Shown piece after piece: positions 1-10,489 of a stretch of DNA of 64,000 nt (position 1 is its first letter; each line of letters begins with the position of its first letter). Source of the stretch: Spiroplasma turonicum (GTDB lineage: Bacteria; Bacillota_I; Bacilli_A; Mycoplasmatales; Mycoplasmataceae); NCBI RefSeq assembly GCF_001262715.1, contig NZ_CP012328.1, positions 1,116,001-1,180,000 on the forward strand, in the 5' to 3' direction. A model generated the notes under the pieces. That model was given only the letters and a program-made list of their open reading frames with translations, did no database searches and was not told the origin of the DNA. Both the position numbers and the translations under genes were made by a program.

Positions 1-65
1 TTTTCACCACTTAAAAATTTTTTAATAGCTATTAATTTTATCTTTTTATCTATTATTTTTGGCAT
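1..65 (-). CDS. 5' end of an ORF running off the window, possibly a transposase OrfA
   Basis: Twenty-one open codons run leftwards from an ATG at 63-65 and leave the window. The start is preceded by GAAAGG about 10 bases upstream, a normal Shine-Dalgarno site here. The peptide begins MPKIIDKKIKLIAIKKFLSGE, a basic helix of the kind that opens the helix-turn-helix of IS3-type OrfA proteins, but 21 residues cannot prove that. The adjoining non-coding DNA (about 95-140) could be an insertion-sequence end. Identity is a guess; the existence of a translated start is moderately supported. Confidence 0.4.
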   Translation of the reverse strand, partial: MPKIIDKKIKLIAIKKFLSGE

Positions 66-289
66 AAAAAACAACCTTTCTTTTGAATATATTAGTATTT
101 AAAGTATCACTAATATGGTCTCTTTAAGGTTGTTTATTCTAATTTTTGTTAATGTTTAATGTTTTAATATTTATGATAAAAAATTGGTTTATGTTTGAGT
201 ATTATAGCTCTCTATAATCTATAATCATTGCTTTATGTATTTTTTTATTGAATTAAATTAAAAAGATGTTTTATTAATTATAGTTATAC
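66..289. other. Non-coding stretch between an edge ORF and a lipoprotein gene
   Basis: AT-rich DNA without an ORF. It contains the string GGTCTCTTTAAGG near 117-129; the reverse complement of its first part recurs near 27757 in another gene-poor region. It may hold the end of a mobile element and the 3' UTR of the lipoprotein gene. No convincing terminator was seen. Confidence 0.4.
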
Positions 290-1198
290 TTAACTACGTT
301 TAATTGTGTAAGAACCAGTTAAAAATTTTGAACTTTCTAATGCAGATATTGTGATACTTTCTAATGAAAATTTAGCACCTTCAAAAGTTTCATATTCGAA
401 GAATACATCGTAATCTTTTTTATATTTATAATAAATATTATTATTACTTATTTTATTATTAATAAATTTAATTATTTCAGTTTCATTTGTTGGAAACTTG
501 CTAAAGTAATGTGCTAAGTCCTTATACTTTGGAAAATAATATCTTGTACCAATATCCTCTAATTTGGTACTAAATTTTGTTTTAATGCTTCCTTTTAAGT
601 AAATTGGTTTGTCTTTTAAACTAACATCAAAAATAGTGTTAGCTATAACTCCACCATCTTCGATATTGTTTTCATCATATTTAATTGTAAGATCTGTTTC
701 AAGAACATCTAAATAATTATTATATACGATTCTTATGGGTGCTAAAGAAAATGTTATTCCTTCTAAATAATATTCAATGTTACTTCCTGCATAAAAAAAA
801 TAATTATCTCCTAAATTTTGTGGTTTCAATTCATAATAATCAACATACATTTCATCACTTATTCCATAAAATGGTATATTATCTTTTATAATTTCGATTT
901 TAAATGTAACTCCACCTTTAAGAAATCCATCTTTATTAACTAATGAATCAAAATTATCAATATATCAGTCTTCGTTAAATCTAGTTTTATAATCACTATA
1001 ATTATGAAATGAATGATTTATTGAATCTTCTACATCTTTTCAACTATCTCCAGCAACTAAATAAATTGATTTGAAATTTATATCTGAAATGTCATAGGTA
1101 TCATCTTTTTGATTTAAGTTATATCTACATCCATTCAAATATAAACAAGGATAAACTAAAATGTTAATAGAGTTTATTGTAATTAATAATTTTTTCAT
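290..1198 (-). CDS. Putative lipoprotein, 302 aa
   Basis: The reading frame is continuous from ATG 1198 when TGA is read as Trp (two TGA-Trp codons in the N-terminal third). The start follows AAAGGAG with good spacing. The N-terminus MKKLLITINSINILVYP is a short signal sequence and LNGC (Cys24) fits a lipobox, so it is probably an acylated protein on the outer face of the membrane. The rest is hydrophilic, rich in Asn, Asp, Tyr and Phe, with no motif I recognise. It stands alone between gene-poor stretches. The lipoprotein call rests on the signal and lipobox only. Confidence 0.7.
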
Positions 1199-2640
1199 AA
1201 ATACTCCTTTATATTTTAACTACTAAGATATTTATTAGTAATAAACTGTTAATAAACAAATTTATTAGTAGACCTTCGTTAGGCAGGTTTAGTAACATTA
1301 TACAAACTTTTTTTTAATAAGCGAACAAATAAATTATTTTAAATATAATACACTTAAATAACATTATATTATTATACTAAATATAATCTTTATATTTATT
1401 AGTCTAATTTTTTAATTACTAACGTGTTTTGATTGTTTTCCTTTTAAACAACTAAAAATTTTTTAGCTTTCTTTTATTAACTGATGTGTCACCTTTTCTA
1501 ATCATTAATACATAATATTTAATATTTTTACTAGATTATCTACTTTAAAAATTGAGTATTGTGTAATTTATTATGAATTAAATATAAAATAAACTTTTTA
1601 ATTTTTTTAATACCTGTAAGTAAATTGAGTTTTATTCCTTTTCAAAAATAATAAAACTCACCTTTTTGGCTAATATCCGTTTGTAAATTGTAATTATATC
1701 CTTGACTAAGTCAAGGATATAAGATACAAAAAGTTATTATTATGAACTAACCTAATCAAGAAAATTAACCTTTTATTCTTAAGTTATGGTGTATATTTTT
1801 TAAATTACATTTCGGATATAAAACTTTATTTATAAAATAAAGTTTATTGGTTTTATGAATAATAATAAAAATTTTTTGTAATTTGTTACAAAACAATTGA
1901 GTGTATTAATAATATAAACATTTTTGTATTATTATATTTAAACCTTTTAAAAATTATTCATATATAAAGTTATTAGAGGCATCTATAAACGCATGATTAA
2001 ATTTTTTTATTTAAACTTTTTAACGATTAATTATTTAACAAATAGTTTTTACTTTTAATTATTTGTATAAACAATTAATACTGTTTAAACAAAGTTGCGT
2101 TTTATATTTTGTATACAAATTCAGTAAATATTATTTTATCCTTTTATTAAATTAATTACTTATCGCTTTTGTTAAAACGTTAAATATTTAATATACTGAA
2201 TGAAATTTTTAAAAAAATTTACTTTTTTTAAAAATAAGAATAATTAGAAAAGATAAATTTTAAGTAATGTTAATTTATATTTCCTCCTATACATATTTAA
2301 GCGTGTATAATTTATTTCAATAAATTTTAATTATAGAAATTTTTTTATCTCTTTGTTATTTAATAAACTTATTTTAAAAATACTTTAATATGAGTCTATT
2401 ATAAATATCAACTTTTAAAAAAATTATTACACATCTAATTGTTTGTCCTTCTTCTTTCTTTAACTTAGTTTATTGAAGTATTTACTTTACATATTTCTTA
2501 ACAAACTGAGTAATAATTAGAAATATATTTTAATTAACCATTTTTCTAATAGTTTCTGTACCATAAGTTCTTAATGCACATTTAAGTAAACATAAACAAT
2601 TTATTTAAGAGACATTTATATTAAATCAAATTAATTATGT
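1199..2640. other. Gene-poor AT-rich region
   Basis: About 1.4 kb with no open frame of useful length on either strand in code 4. Stops are dense in all frames, so any former gene is heavily decayed. The only clear structure is the 13-bp inverted repeat at 1694-1722. I see no tRNA or other RNA gene. Confidence 0.6.
1694..1722. repeat. Perfect 13-bp inverted repeat (hairpin)
   Basis: TTATATCCTTGAC at 1694-1706, a TAA loop, then GTCAAGGATATAA at 1710-1722. The arms match perfectly. It lies in gene-poor DNA with no adjacent gene to terminate and no clear T tract. It could be an orphan terminator, the end of a lost mobile element or a protein-binding palindrome. Confidence 0.7.
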
Positions 2641-2650
2641 ACCATTATAA

Positions 2651-3349
2651 TTAATCAAAAACTTCATAAATAATATACCCAAAAATATTTGCGAACATAT
2701 CAATAATATCAATTTCAGTAATAAGATTTATATTTTCGTATGTTATGCCATCATTTTTTATTGGTTGTGTAGCCAAAATAATACTATTTAACATAGTTAT
2801 ATTTTTTGAATTACTTGAATCTAAAAACTGAATTGCTTTTGACTTTTTTTCAATTTTCAAATTTAAAGGATGTTCAATAGCGTTTCTTAAAATCTTTAAA
2901 CTTTCAAAAAAGTATAGTCGTTCTTTTGAGAATTCTCTTAATTTATCTATCTCTTTATAAAAGAAATAACTACTTCCGTTTTTATTAAAGTCATTAGATT
3001 TTAATACCTCAATTAAAGTGTTTGGATCTGTTTTAATACATTCTCTAAAAAATAAGCTTAGCTCTAATAAGATTGTTATATTTAAAGTCAATGAATAAAA
3101 AATTAGTGACTGATATTCTTCATAATTTGAAGAATCAACTTTATTAAAAATACTTTTAAAAACAATATAATGTCTTAAAATTTGATTTTCTGCAGAGTGA
3201 AACCTTTCAGCAATTAAAGAAAATTCTTCTTTATTTAATACATTTTCTGGCAAATTAGAAATAGTTTCCTTATTTTTATTAAAAAAATTATTTAACTTAT
3301 TACGAAATTGATTAATTAAACTTTTTAGTTTTTCAAGCTGTATATCCAA
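2651..3349 (-). CDS. Orphan protein with an RNxxxH HEPN-like motif
   Basis: A 232-aa, largely helical, Lys/Asn/Ile-rich protein. Near residues 158-163 it has RNAIEH, matching the R-x4-H motif of HEPN-fold proteins (many are RNases or RNase-toxin relatives). The surrounding amphipathic helices are compatible with a four-helix HEPN bundle, but the family is not proven. The start is uncertain: codon 3347-3349 is TTG, while the GGGTGA ribosome binding site at about 3365-3370 would better suit an ATT or ATC codon at 3356-3361. The gene is isolated in about 4 kb of gene-poor DNA. It could be an abortive-infection or toxin-like protein, or a relic of a lost element. Confidence 0.6.
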   Translation of the reverse strand: MDIQLEKLKSLINQFRNKLNNFFNKNKETISNLPENVLNKEEFSLIAERFHSAENQILRHYIVFKSIFNKVDSSNYEEYQSLIFYSLTLNITILLELSLFFRECIKTDPNTLIEVLKSNDFNKNGSSYFFYKEIDKLREFSKERLYFFESLKILRNAIEHPLNLKIEKKSKAIQFLDSSNSKNITMLNSIILATQPIKNDGITYENINLITEIDIIDMFANIFGYIIYEVFD

Positions 3350-3370
3350 ATATTTAATGATTATTCACCC

Positions 3371-5165
3371 TTTTTTTTATAATATATTTATTTTGTAAGT
3401 TTATCAACTATTTTTGGTTTGTAAAATCAGTTTGATTCCTTCTACTAAATATTCTATTTTTAAAATAAAACTCTATTATACATAAACTTTGCAAAATATT
3501 TTTAACTTTGTTGAAGTTATAATTTATAGTAATAAAAATTTGTTTTACATCCTGTATGAACTATTTCATAAATAGAATAAAATTATATTTTGTAATCTCT
3601 TTATATAAAAAATATTTTATAATTTCATTATGACTATTTAATACATTATATATTATTTTGTATTAAATTTATAACATTAATATTCAAGTAATCATTCATT
3701 ATGAAAATAAGTCTTGGAAATACTAATATTACTAAAATAAATAAATTGTTATTTAATAGATCAATTCTTTAAGATTTAAAATTAGTAATTTAAAACTATA
3801 ATTATATTCTCTTTTTTATCTAATCTATCGTAATTTCTTTTCTTAAAAACTAAATTAGCGTAAACTCTATGTAACTTTTTCATTAATTAAAACCATTAAT
3901 TTAGAGAATTATTTTTTATATTTTTAGACACTCAATTTTTTTAAATAGATGTCATAATGAAAATTTCTATAAGACTTCAAGAAATTCGTTTTAAGTTTTA
4001 AAACAATAAGATTATATTTTTCAAAATACTTTAATTTCAATAAACTATCAATTATAATCTTTTTAATTTATTTTATAATTTTGAATCTTAAAAGAACAGG
4101 TTTATTTTTATCAAATAATATTATAAATTTACTTATTATCACCACATGAACCATTAGATTATTGACCAAGATTTTTTTGAGCTTTATTAAACTTAACTGA
4201 TAATGAACTAAATTATATTTAATCATTTTATTTCATATCGAACTATCTTTTTAATAAGGGTATAAATTCTACGTTTTTTGTTTATAGTTTTTTTGTCTGA
4301 AATTATTTTTTAAAATGATTGGATTGAAAGTTAATTACCCCCAATGACCTTTCAATATTCATTCTTATTTTTATTTAGACTTTACCCGTAATTTATTAAA
4401 TAAATTGAATTTAAATATTAACTGAATTCTCTTGTTTCTACATTATTTTAAAACAGTTTATTATTTCTACAATAATAAACTTATTTAGTGACTAGTTTAA
4501 AAATCTCTTTTGGATAAATTTAAAACGTATTTTAATCATTAATGATAAATAATGAATATTTAAATATTTATTCAGTTTTTTGTTTTATAACTATAAAATA
4601 ATAAACTATGTATTTTGTATAAAAATCTCAGTTTTTTATATAATTCGGAAGAACTTATAAGTTTAAGTTCTATTATTGTAACAATATTAAATTCCATTTT
4701 AAATATTTTTTATTACTTTATTAGGACTTATAAAAGAATAATATAAATCGATAGATATAATCTTTTGTTGTTTACGCTATTTTATATACAACCATTAATA
4801 CTAATGCTATTCAAATAGGGAAATGCTATTCTGGTATCTTATTACTAAATAGTTGCAAGAGTTTTTTAAGCTAGTTTTTTAAGTTTTTTTCAAACTAATA
4901 AACTTATAATAAGTTTCTTAATCTTTTATTTATGGTTTTGAATTTTATGTATCTTTAGGTTCTATACAAATAAAGATTTAACTTATTTCTGAGAATATTC
5001 ATAACTTTGACTTTTATCTGATGTCAATTACTTGTTAGATTTTTGAGTTTTATTAGTTGAATTTCTCTGATTATTAAATATTTGTTAATATGTTTTTTAC
5101 TACATTGTTGTTTTTATTAAAAATAGAGTTAAAACATACTAATTTTTAATTTTTTTTTATTTTTA
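3371..5165. other. Gene-poor AT-rich region
   Basis: About 1.8 kb without a gene I can support. Short weak hairpins occur (for example ATTGAAAG with CTTTCAAT around 4325-4354) but without gene context. Short fragments could be read as decayed coding sequence near 4130-4230 on the minus strand, but stops interrupt them and no family is recognisable. Confidence 0.55.
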
Positions 5166-5169
5166 ATGT

Positions 5170-5204
5170 AAAAAATCTACACCTAATTTCAGTGTAGATT
5201 TTTT
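5170..5204. terminator. Bidirectional intrinsic terminator after the spiralin-like gene
   Basis: A perfect 13-bp stem: AAAAAATCTACAC at 5170-5182 and GTGTAGATTTTTT at 5192-5204, with a 9-base loop. The A and T runs provide a U tract in both directions. It lies 108 bp downstream of the lipoprotein stop at 5312 on the minus strand. The CTACAC/GTGTAG core recurs in two other terminators of this window. Confidence 0.9.
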
Positions 5205-5311
5205 TGTTTTTATATAAATAGTTATTAACTTTTAAATATTGAGTTAAATATTTAAAGAGTTTGTTTCATTTTAATTGGTTTTAATAATTTAATAATAATT
5301 TATAATTTTTA

Positions 5312-6214
5312 TTAATCAAAACCTGATGCTGTTACAGTAAGTGTTAAATCTTCTGCATTTTTATAAGATATAGTTACAACAACACCTTGAGTAGTATTTT
5401 TTGATGCTGTTACAGTAAATGTATATGATGCTGCTCCATCATTTCCAGTTACTTCTCCAAGTACTATATCTGCTGATCCACTTTTAACTGTAATTTTTTG
5501 GTCAGAAGCTGGATTCGCAACTTTAACTGTAATTGTTTTACTAGATACACTTTTTGTTAGTTCCAATGTACTTTCTTGACCTTCATTAAATGATAAAGTT
5601 GGCTTTGCAGCTTCTTGTTTAGTAAATGTAACTGCTACTGTACCTACGTTATATTTAGTTGAATCTGATTTAGCTTTAATATTTGCACCTTCTGCTGTAA
5701 TACCGTCTACTTCAACTTGTGTTTTGTCTAATTTGTTATTTTTAGCAACTGCTGCTGTCAAAATATCATCTGATAATGGTATTCCTTCACCTTTAAAATC
5801 TATTGCTCCTAATGCTTTTTCAGTAATAACTGTTGATAAATCAACTTTTGCTTCTGCTGCTTTAAAAGTCAATGTAAATGTAACATTTCCACTTACTAAT
5901 TTACTTGATTCAACTGCAGTTACTTTAATTGAACCTGCTTTTTCTGCAGATTCTGCTGCTTTAAAATCACTAAAAGTAACATCTGTTTTTTCAACAACTG
6001 TAACACTTAATTTAGATTTAATTTTTGCTATAGCAGCAGTTTTTGCAGCTGCTTCATCATTTGCTGATGGTGCAAGAGTTAAATCAGTACCTTTAATATC
6101 TCCTAATGCTTTTACGCTTGATTCATCTGCTTTTTTATCTCCACAAGAAACAACTGTTGCTCCTGTTGTTGCTACAAGTCCTGTTGCAGCTAAGATTCCT
6201 AATAGTTTTTTCAT
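5312..6214 (-). CDS. Spiralin-like surface lipoprotein
   Basis: A 300-aa protein. The N-terminus MKKLLGILAATGLVATTG is a prokaryotic lipoprotein signal and VVSC gives the acylated Cys24. Start 6214 is chosen over an upstream in-frame ATG at 6295 because it carries the signal peptide and follows GAAGGGAA. The mature part is Ala/Thr/Val/Lys-rich with no Trp, like spiralin and other major Spiroplasma surface lipoproteins. Two related segments begin with ALG-D/A-I-KG patterns (about residues 35 and 138), each followed by beta-strand-rich sequence, and a Thr/Ser/Val-rich Ig-like tail follows from about residue 210. It is monocistronic, with its own promoter and terminator. Known spiralin-type proteins act in host surface interaction; the specific role here is inferred. 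Confidence 0.85.
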   Translation of the reverse strand: MKKLLGILAATGLVATTGATVVSCGDKKADESSVKALGDIKGTDLTLAPSANDEAAAKTAAIAKIKSKLSVTVVEKTDVTFSDFKAAESAEKAGSIKVTAVESSKLVSGNVTFTLTFKAAEAKVDLSTVITEKALGAIDFKGEGIPLSDDILTAAVAKNNKLDKTQVEVDGITAEGANIKAKSDSTKYNVGTVAVTFTKQEAAKPTLSFNEGQESTLELTKSVSSKTITVKVANPASDQKITVKSGSADIVLGEVTGNDGAASYTFTVTASKNTTQGVVVTISYKNAEDLTLTVTASGFD

Positions 6215-6309
6215 ATTTAAATTCCCTTCTGTGTTGGTTTTACCAACTAATAAAATTATAAACTTATTTATTATGTAATTCAATATTAAATACATTATTT
6301 TTTATATTT

Positions 6310-6338
6310 AATATAACTAGATAATTCTAAAAATACAA
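6310..6338 (-). promoter_or_regulatory. Promoter of the spiralin-like lipoprotein gene
   Basis: On the minus strand TTGTAT (6333-6338) and TATATT (6310-6315) are separated by exactly 17 bases, a sigma-70-type promoter about 95 bases upstream of the start codon. It sits just downstream of the gpmI terminator, so the lipoprotein is transcribed independently. Confidence 0.6.
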
Positions 6339-6352
6339 AAAGTTTTAAATTG

Positions 6353-6377
6353 AAAAACGCCAGCCAGAGCTAGCGCT
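6353..6377 (-). terminator. Intrinsic terminator of the tpiA-gpmI unit
   Basis: Read on the minus strand, AGCGCTAGC pairs with GCTGGCGTT (two G-U pairs) around a TCTG loop, followed by a T run. It lies 53 bases after the gpmI stop and is one of the few GC-rich stems in the window. Confidence 0.8.
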
Positions 6378-6430
6378 ATTATTTAAAAACTGTAGAATTT
6401 ATTTTTCCCAGTTTATTATGAGTTTTTTTA

Positions 6431-8014
6431 TCATTCAATTAATGAATTTTGAGTCATTTCTTTAGGTTTTTCAACTCCTAATATTTCACAAATAGTGGGT
6501 GCTACATCAGCTATTGCTGCATCTTTTTTTCTTAATTTTATTGATTTATCAGTTATTATAATTGGTACTGGTTGACTTGTGTGTTTTTTATTTGGTCCGC
6601 CTTCTTTGTCAATCATGATTTCTGCATTACCATGATCTGCAGTGATTATTAATGTGTAGTTATTAAGTTTAGCTGCATCATATAATCTTTTTAATTGTTC
6701 ATCTAGTGTTTTTACACCTTTGATAGTTGCTTCTAAATCACCTGTATGACCAACCATATCACAATTAGCATAATTTAAAACAATTAAATCATATTTATTT
6801 TCCTTAATTCTTTCAACTAATTTATTAGTTATTTCTACAGCAGACATTTCTGGTTTTAAATCATAAGTTGCTACTTTTGGTGAAGGTATTAAATCAATGC
6901 TTGCATTTTTTAATTTTACTTCTTCAGGAGTAGCTAATCCATTTTTGAAGTAATCTTTTCCACCATCAAAAAAGAAAGTAACGTGAGCTATTTTTTCAGT
7001 TTCTGCGATTCTTAATTGTTGATAGCCTTTTGAACTTAATCATTCACCAAGTCCATTAATAACTTCAATTGGTTTAAATGCTACGTGTTTTGAACCGACA
7101 CTTTCAGCATATTCCATCATTGATAAGAAGTATATTTTATCTCCTAAATATGTAAGATCTTTAAATGATGAATCACTTCAAGCCAAATAATCTTTATTAG
7201 TAAAAGTACTTGCCATTTGAATTGCTCTATCTGGTCTGAAATTAGTAAAAATTACAGCATCATTTTCTTTTACATAACCATCTGGACAACTACTATTATA
7301 AGCTGGTAAAATTCCTTCATCATCTTTTCCGGCTTCATATTGTTCATTTATATATGCATAAGGGTCTGTAAATGAAGCAGATAAACTTCTGTCTACTAGT
7401 GATTTATAACCCTCAGCAGTTCTTTCCATTCTTTTATCTCTGTCCATTGAATAATATCTACCTGATATTGAACCTACTTGACCAACTCCATATTTTTTAA
7501 ATAAGCTATATAATTCATCTAAATAATTAATAGCCACTTTAGGTTTTGTATCTCTTCCATCAGTAAATAAATGAATATAAATCTCTTTTAAGCCAGCTTT
7601 TGCAGCTGCTTCAAATGCTGCAAACATGTGTTTCATATGTGAATGTACTCCACCATCTGAAAATAACCCCATAATATGTAAAGCACTATTATTTTTTTTA
7701 ACAAATTCTATTGTATTTTGTATTTCTTGATTTTTTTCAAAATCATTATCTTTTATAGCCTTGTTAATCAATGATAAAGATTCATATTTTATTCTTCCTG
7801 CACCTAAATGAATATGACCAACTTCTGAGTTACCCATTTGTCCTTCTGGTAAACCTACTCATTCACCACTAGCATGAGCTTCTACTCATGGATAATCTTT
7901 CTTTAAACTTTCAACAAATTGCATATTAGCTTTAATAACTGCATTACCTGGATCGTTTGGTGCTAATCCTCAACCATCTAAAATAGCTAATACTACTGGT
8001 TTTTTTGTTATCAT
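6431..8014 (-). CDS. gpmI: 2,3-bisphosphoglycerate-independent phosphoglycerate mutase
   Basis: Interconverts 3- and 2-phosphoglycerate in glycolysis, a metal-dependent cytoplasmic enzyme. The 527 aa match the usual length. Family marks: an N-terminal VVLAILDGWG metal-site strand (Trp encoded by TGA), MGNSEVGH with the catalytic Ser at about residue 63, SDGGVHSH, and DHGNAE near the C-terminus for the second metal site. The start ATG follows AGAGGA. It is the last gene of a tpiA-HAD-gpmI unit (14 bases after the HAD gene), followed by a terminator. Several TGA-Trp codons split it in code 1. Confidence 0.97.
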
Positions 8015-8028
8015 ATTATATCCTCTTT

Positions 8029-8850
8029 CTAGTCTTCTTTTAAAATATAGTTGTTTAATTCAATACCAACAACACCGTCAGCATCTTTAAATTCTGATAC
8101 AACTTTTGCATTGCTTTTAGCATTATCACATGCATTTTTTGGAGCAATACTTAATCCTGCATATTTTAACATTTCTACGTCATTTTCGCCATCGCCCATT
8201 GCTAAAATGTTTATTGGATCTACTTTGAACATATTTGATAGATACTCGACTGCAAGTTTCTTATTAACACCTTTTCGGGTAATTTCACCAGATAATGATT
8301 GTTTTGATCATGCAATTTCAAGACCAATATTAATAACTTCTTGTTTAAATTCTTCATTTGCATTAAATACAAGAATCTTATAACAATCAAACATTTCATA
8401 ACTATCATCATAAATTGTTGCGGGTTTTTCAAAGAGTTTTGATTCGAATTCCAAGTCTTTTGATTCTTCGATTTTTTTTGTTACATAAGTTATGTCATCT
8501 TGAACTGTATATGCACATAAAATACATTCTTTAAACTCAGGTTTTTTTAATAAATTAAAAACTTTTGTAGCTTTTTCTTTTTCTAAAGGGAATGCTGCTA
8601 TTTCTTTTTTGTTTAATAAGTCATATATAGTAGCACCGTTAAATCCAATACCAATTGAATGTAATTCAGAAAACTCAAATTTTTCAAGGTTATTAAACTT
8701 TGCTTTTATGGGTCTGCCTGTTGCAAAAACTACTCTAACCCCTTTTTTAATTACTTGCTTAATTGGTTCTATATTACTTTCTACAATGTTATCTAATGGT
8801 AAACATGTTGTACCATCAAGATCTAAAACAACCATCTTGTAATTACTCAT
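8029..8850 (-). CDS. HAD-superfamily (Cof-type) sugar-phosphatase-like hydrolase
   Basis: 273 aa. HAD motif I is LDLDGTT near residue 9 (nucleophile and acid/base Asp), motif II includes ATGRP, and motif IV is MGDGENDVEML near residue 214. A C2-type cap lies between motifs II and III. This is the Cof/YidA (HAD-IIB) group, soluble phosphatases of sugar phosphates or pyridoxal phosphate. The substrate cannot be told from sequence. Position between tpiA (9 bases upstream) and gpmI suggests co-transcription with glycolysis and a metabolite-repair or phosphosugar role, which is inference. Confidence 0.9.
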
Positions 8851-8859
8851 TTTAGCTCC

Positions 8860-9600
8860 TTATTTCAATAATCCTAAAAATGATTCAACTTGTAATGAAG
8901 CTCCACCAACTAGTGCACCATCAATGTCATCTTGGTTTAAGATGTCTGAAATATTATCTGGTTTTACACTTCCACCATATTGAATTAAAATAGCTTGACT
9001 AACATTATCATTATAAATATCTTTTATTATACTTCTTATCTCTGAACAAACATTTTGTGCAATTTCAGGTGTAGCTACTTTTCCTGTTCCAATTGCTCAT
9101 ATTGGTTCATATGCTATAACTACTTTTTTAGCATCTTCTTCTGATATACCTTTGAAAGCTTTAACAATTTGATTTTTTACTCATTCAATAGTTTTTCCTG
9201 CTTCATAAGTTTCTAATGATTCACCACAACATAATATTGGTGTTAATCCAGATGCTAATAAAGCTTTATTTTTTTCATTTATCATTTCATCAGTTTCTTT
9301 AAATATATCTCTTCTTTCTGAGTGACCAATTACAACATAATCAACATTAATACTTTTTAACATTGGAATTGATATTTCACCTGTAAAAGCACCTTCTTTT
9401 TCAAAATAACAATTTTGTGCAGATATAACTAATTTTTTTGCTGCTTTTCTAGCATCACTTAACATAGTAAAAGGTACTGCTATCCCTGCCACAGTATCAC
9501 TATTTAAATTTAATTTAGATTCTACTTCAGTAATAAATTCAACTGCTTCTTTGTTTGACTTAAACATTTTTCAGTTACCAATAATAATTTTTTTTCTCAT
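8860..9600 (-). CDS. tpiA: Triosephosphate isomerase
   Basis: Interconverts glyceraldehyde-3-phosphate and dihydroxyacetone phosphate. 246 aa, normal length. All catalytic elements are visible: GNWKMF (Lys, Trp by TGA), VIGHSERR (His), and YEPIWAIGTGK (Glu and the mobile loop). Start ATG 9600 follows AGGAG. It is the first gene of the tpiA-HAD-gpmI transcript, isolated from nagB upstream by the terminator at 9700-9723, so it must have its own promoter in about 9601-9690. Confidence 0.97.
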
Positions 9601-9699
9601 ATGATTCGCTCCTAACTGCTATACTTATTCATTTTATCACTATATATTTAAATAATATATAAAACATAAACTAGTTGGTTTATATATTATTAATAAAAA

Positions 9700-9723
9700 A
9701 ACTACACTGATTAAAGTGTAGTT
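9700..9723. terminator. Intrinsic terminator after nagB
   Basis: AACTACACT (9700-9708) and AGTGTAGTT (9715-9723) form a 9-bp stem with a 6-base loop. The preceding A run (9695-9700) gives the U tract for minus-strand transcripts. It lies 33 bases beyond the nagB stop and shares the CTACAC/GTGTAG core with the terminators at 5170 and 35682. Confidence 0.85.
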
Positions 9724-9755
9724 AACTTAATTTATTTTAATAAAAAATTGATTAA

Positions 9756-10478
9756 TTATAATTTACTTGCTGCTTCTTCATCAATTATTATTGTTACATC
9801 ATCATGTTTTTGTAGGATTGTACATGGCCATTCTGGTGAAACTTCACCATTAATTAAATGTTTAATTGCTTCTGCTTTTTGTGAACCAAATGCTAATAAT
9901 ACAATTTTTTTTGCATTCATAATTGATTTAAGACCCATTGAAATTGCTTTCTTAGGTACATCACTTATGTTATCAAAAAATCTTGAGTTAGCTTCAATGG
10001 TTTCTTTTGTTAAATCTACAATTGAAGTTATTGAATCAAAACTAGTGCCTGGTTCGTTAAAACCAATATGTCCATTAATTCCAATACCTAATAATTGTAA
10101 ACCAATACCACCTTTAGAACTAATTAAATCATCATATTTTGATGCTTCATCTTGAGATTTAACTAATCCATCTGGAACAAATGTTTTATCTTTATCAATA
10201 TTTATATGATCAAATAATTCTTCGTTCATAAAATATCTGTATGATTGTTCATGTTCAGGTGCTAATCCAATATATTCATCAAGATTAAATGTCATTACAT
10301 TAGATCAATCTACGCTTTCTTCTTTTGTTTTATTAATTAAATACTTGTAGGTACTTATTGGTGTACTACCAGTTGCTAAGCCAAGTATAGGACTTGAATT
10401 TTCTTGAATGAAACTTAATAAAAGATCTCCTGCAATCTTTCCGCCTTCTTCTTGATTTTTTACTATAATTTTTTTCAT
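9756..10478 (-). CDS. nagB: Glucosamine-6-phosphate deaminase
   Basis: Converts glucosamine-6-phosphate to fructose-6-phosphate and ammonia, feeding amino sugars into glycolysis. 240 aa, as usual for the short bacterial form. Motifs: LGLATGSTP for phosphate binding, FNLDEYIGL with the catalytic Asp, and GIGINGHIGFNEPG. Start ATG 10478 follows AAAGGAGG. The ribosome binding site overlaps the stop codon region of the preceding 242-aa gene, so the two are probably translationally coupled. Confidence 0.97.
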
Positions 10479-10489
10479 AAAGCCTCCTT

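Noticed and set aside
4321-4354. Hairpin ATTGAAAG/CTTTCAAT as a terminator
   Set aside because: Eighteen-base loop, no T tract and no gene upstream on either strand.
5724-6278. A 184-aa plus-strand ORF opposite the spiralin-like gene
   Set aside because: It lies within the reverse complement of a well-supported lipoprotein with signal peptide, promoter and terminator. It has no ribosome binding site and arises from the Ala/Thr-rich codon pattern.
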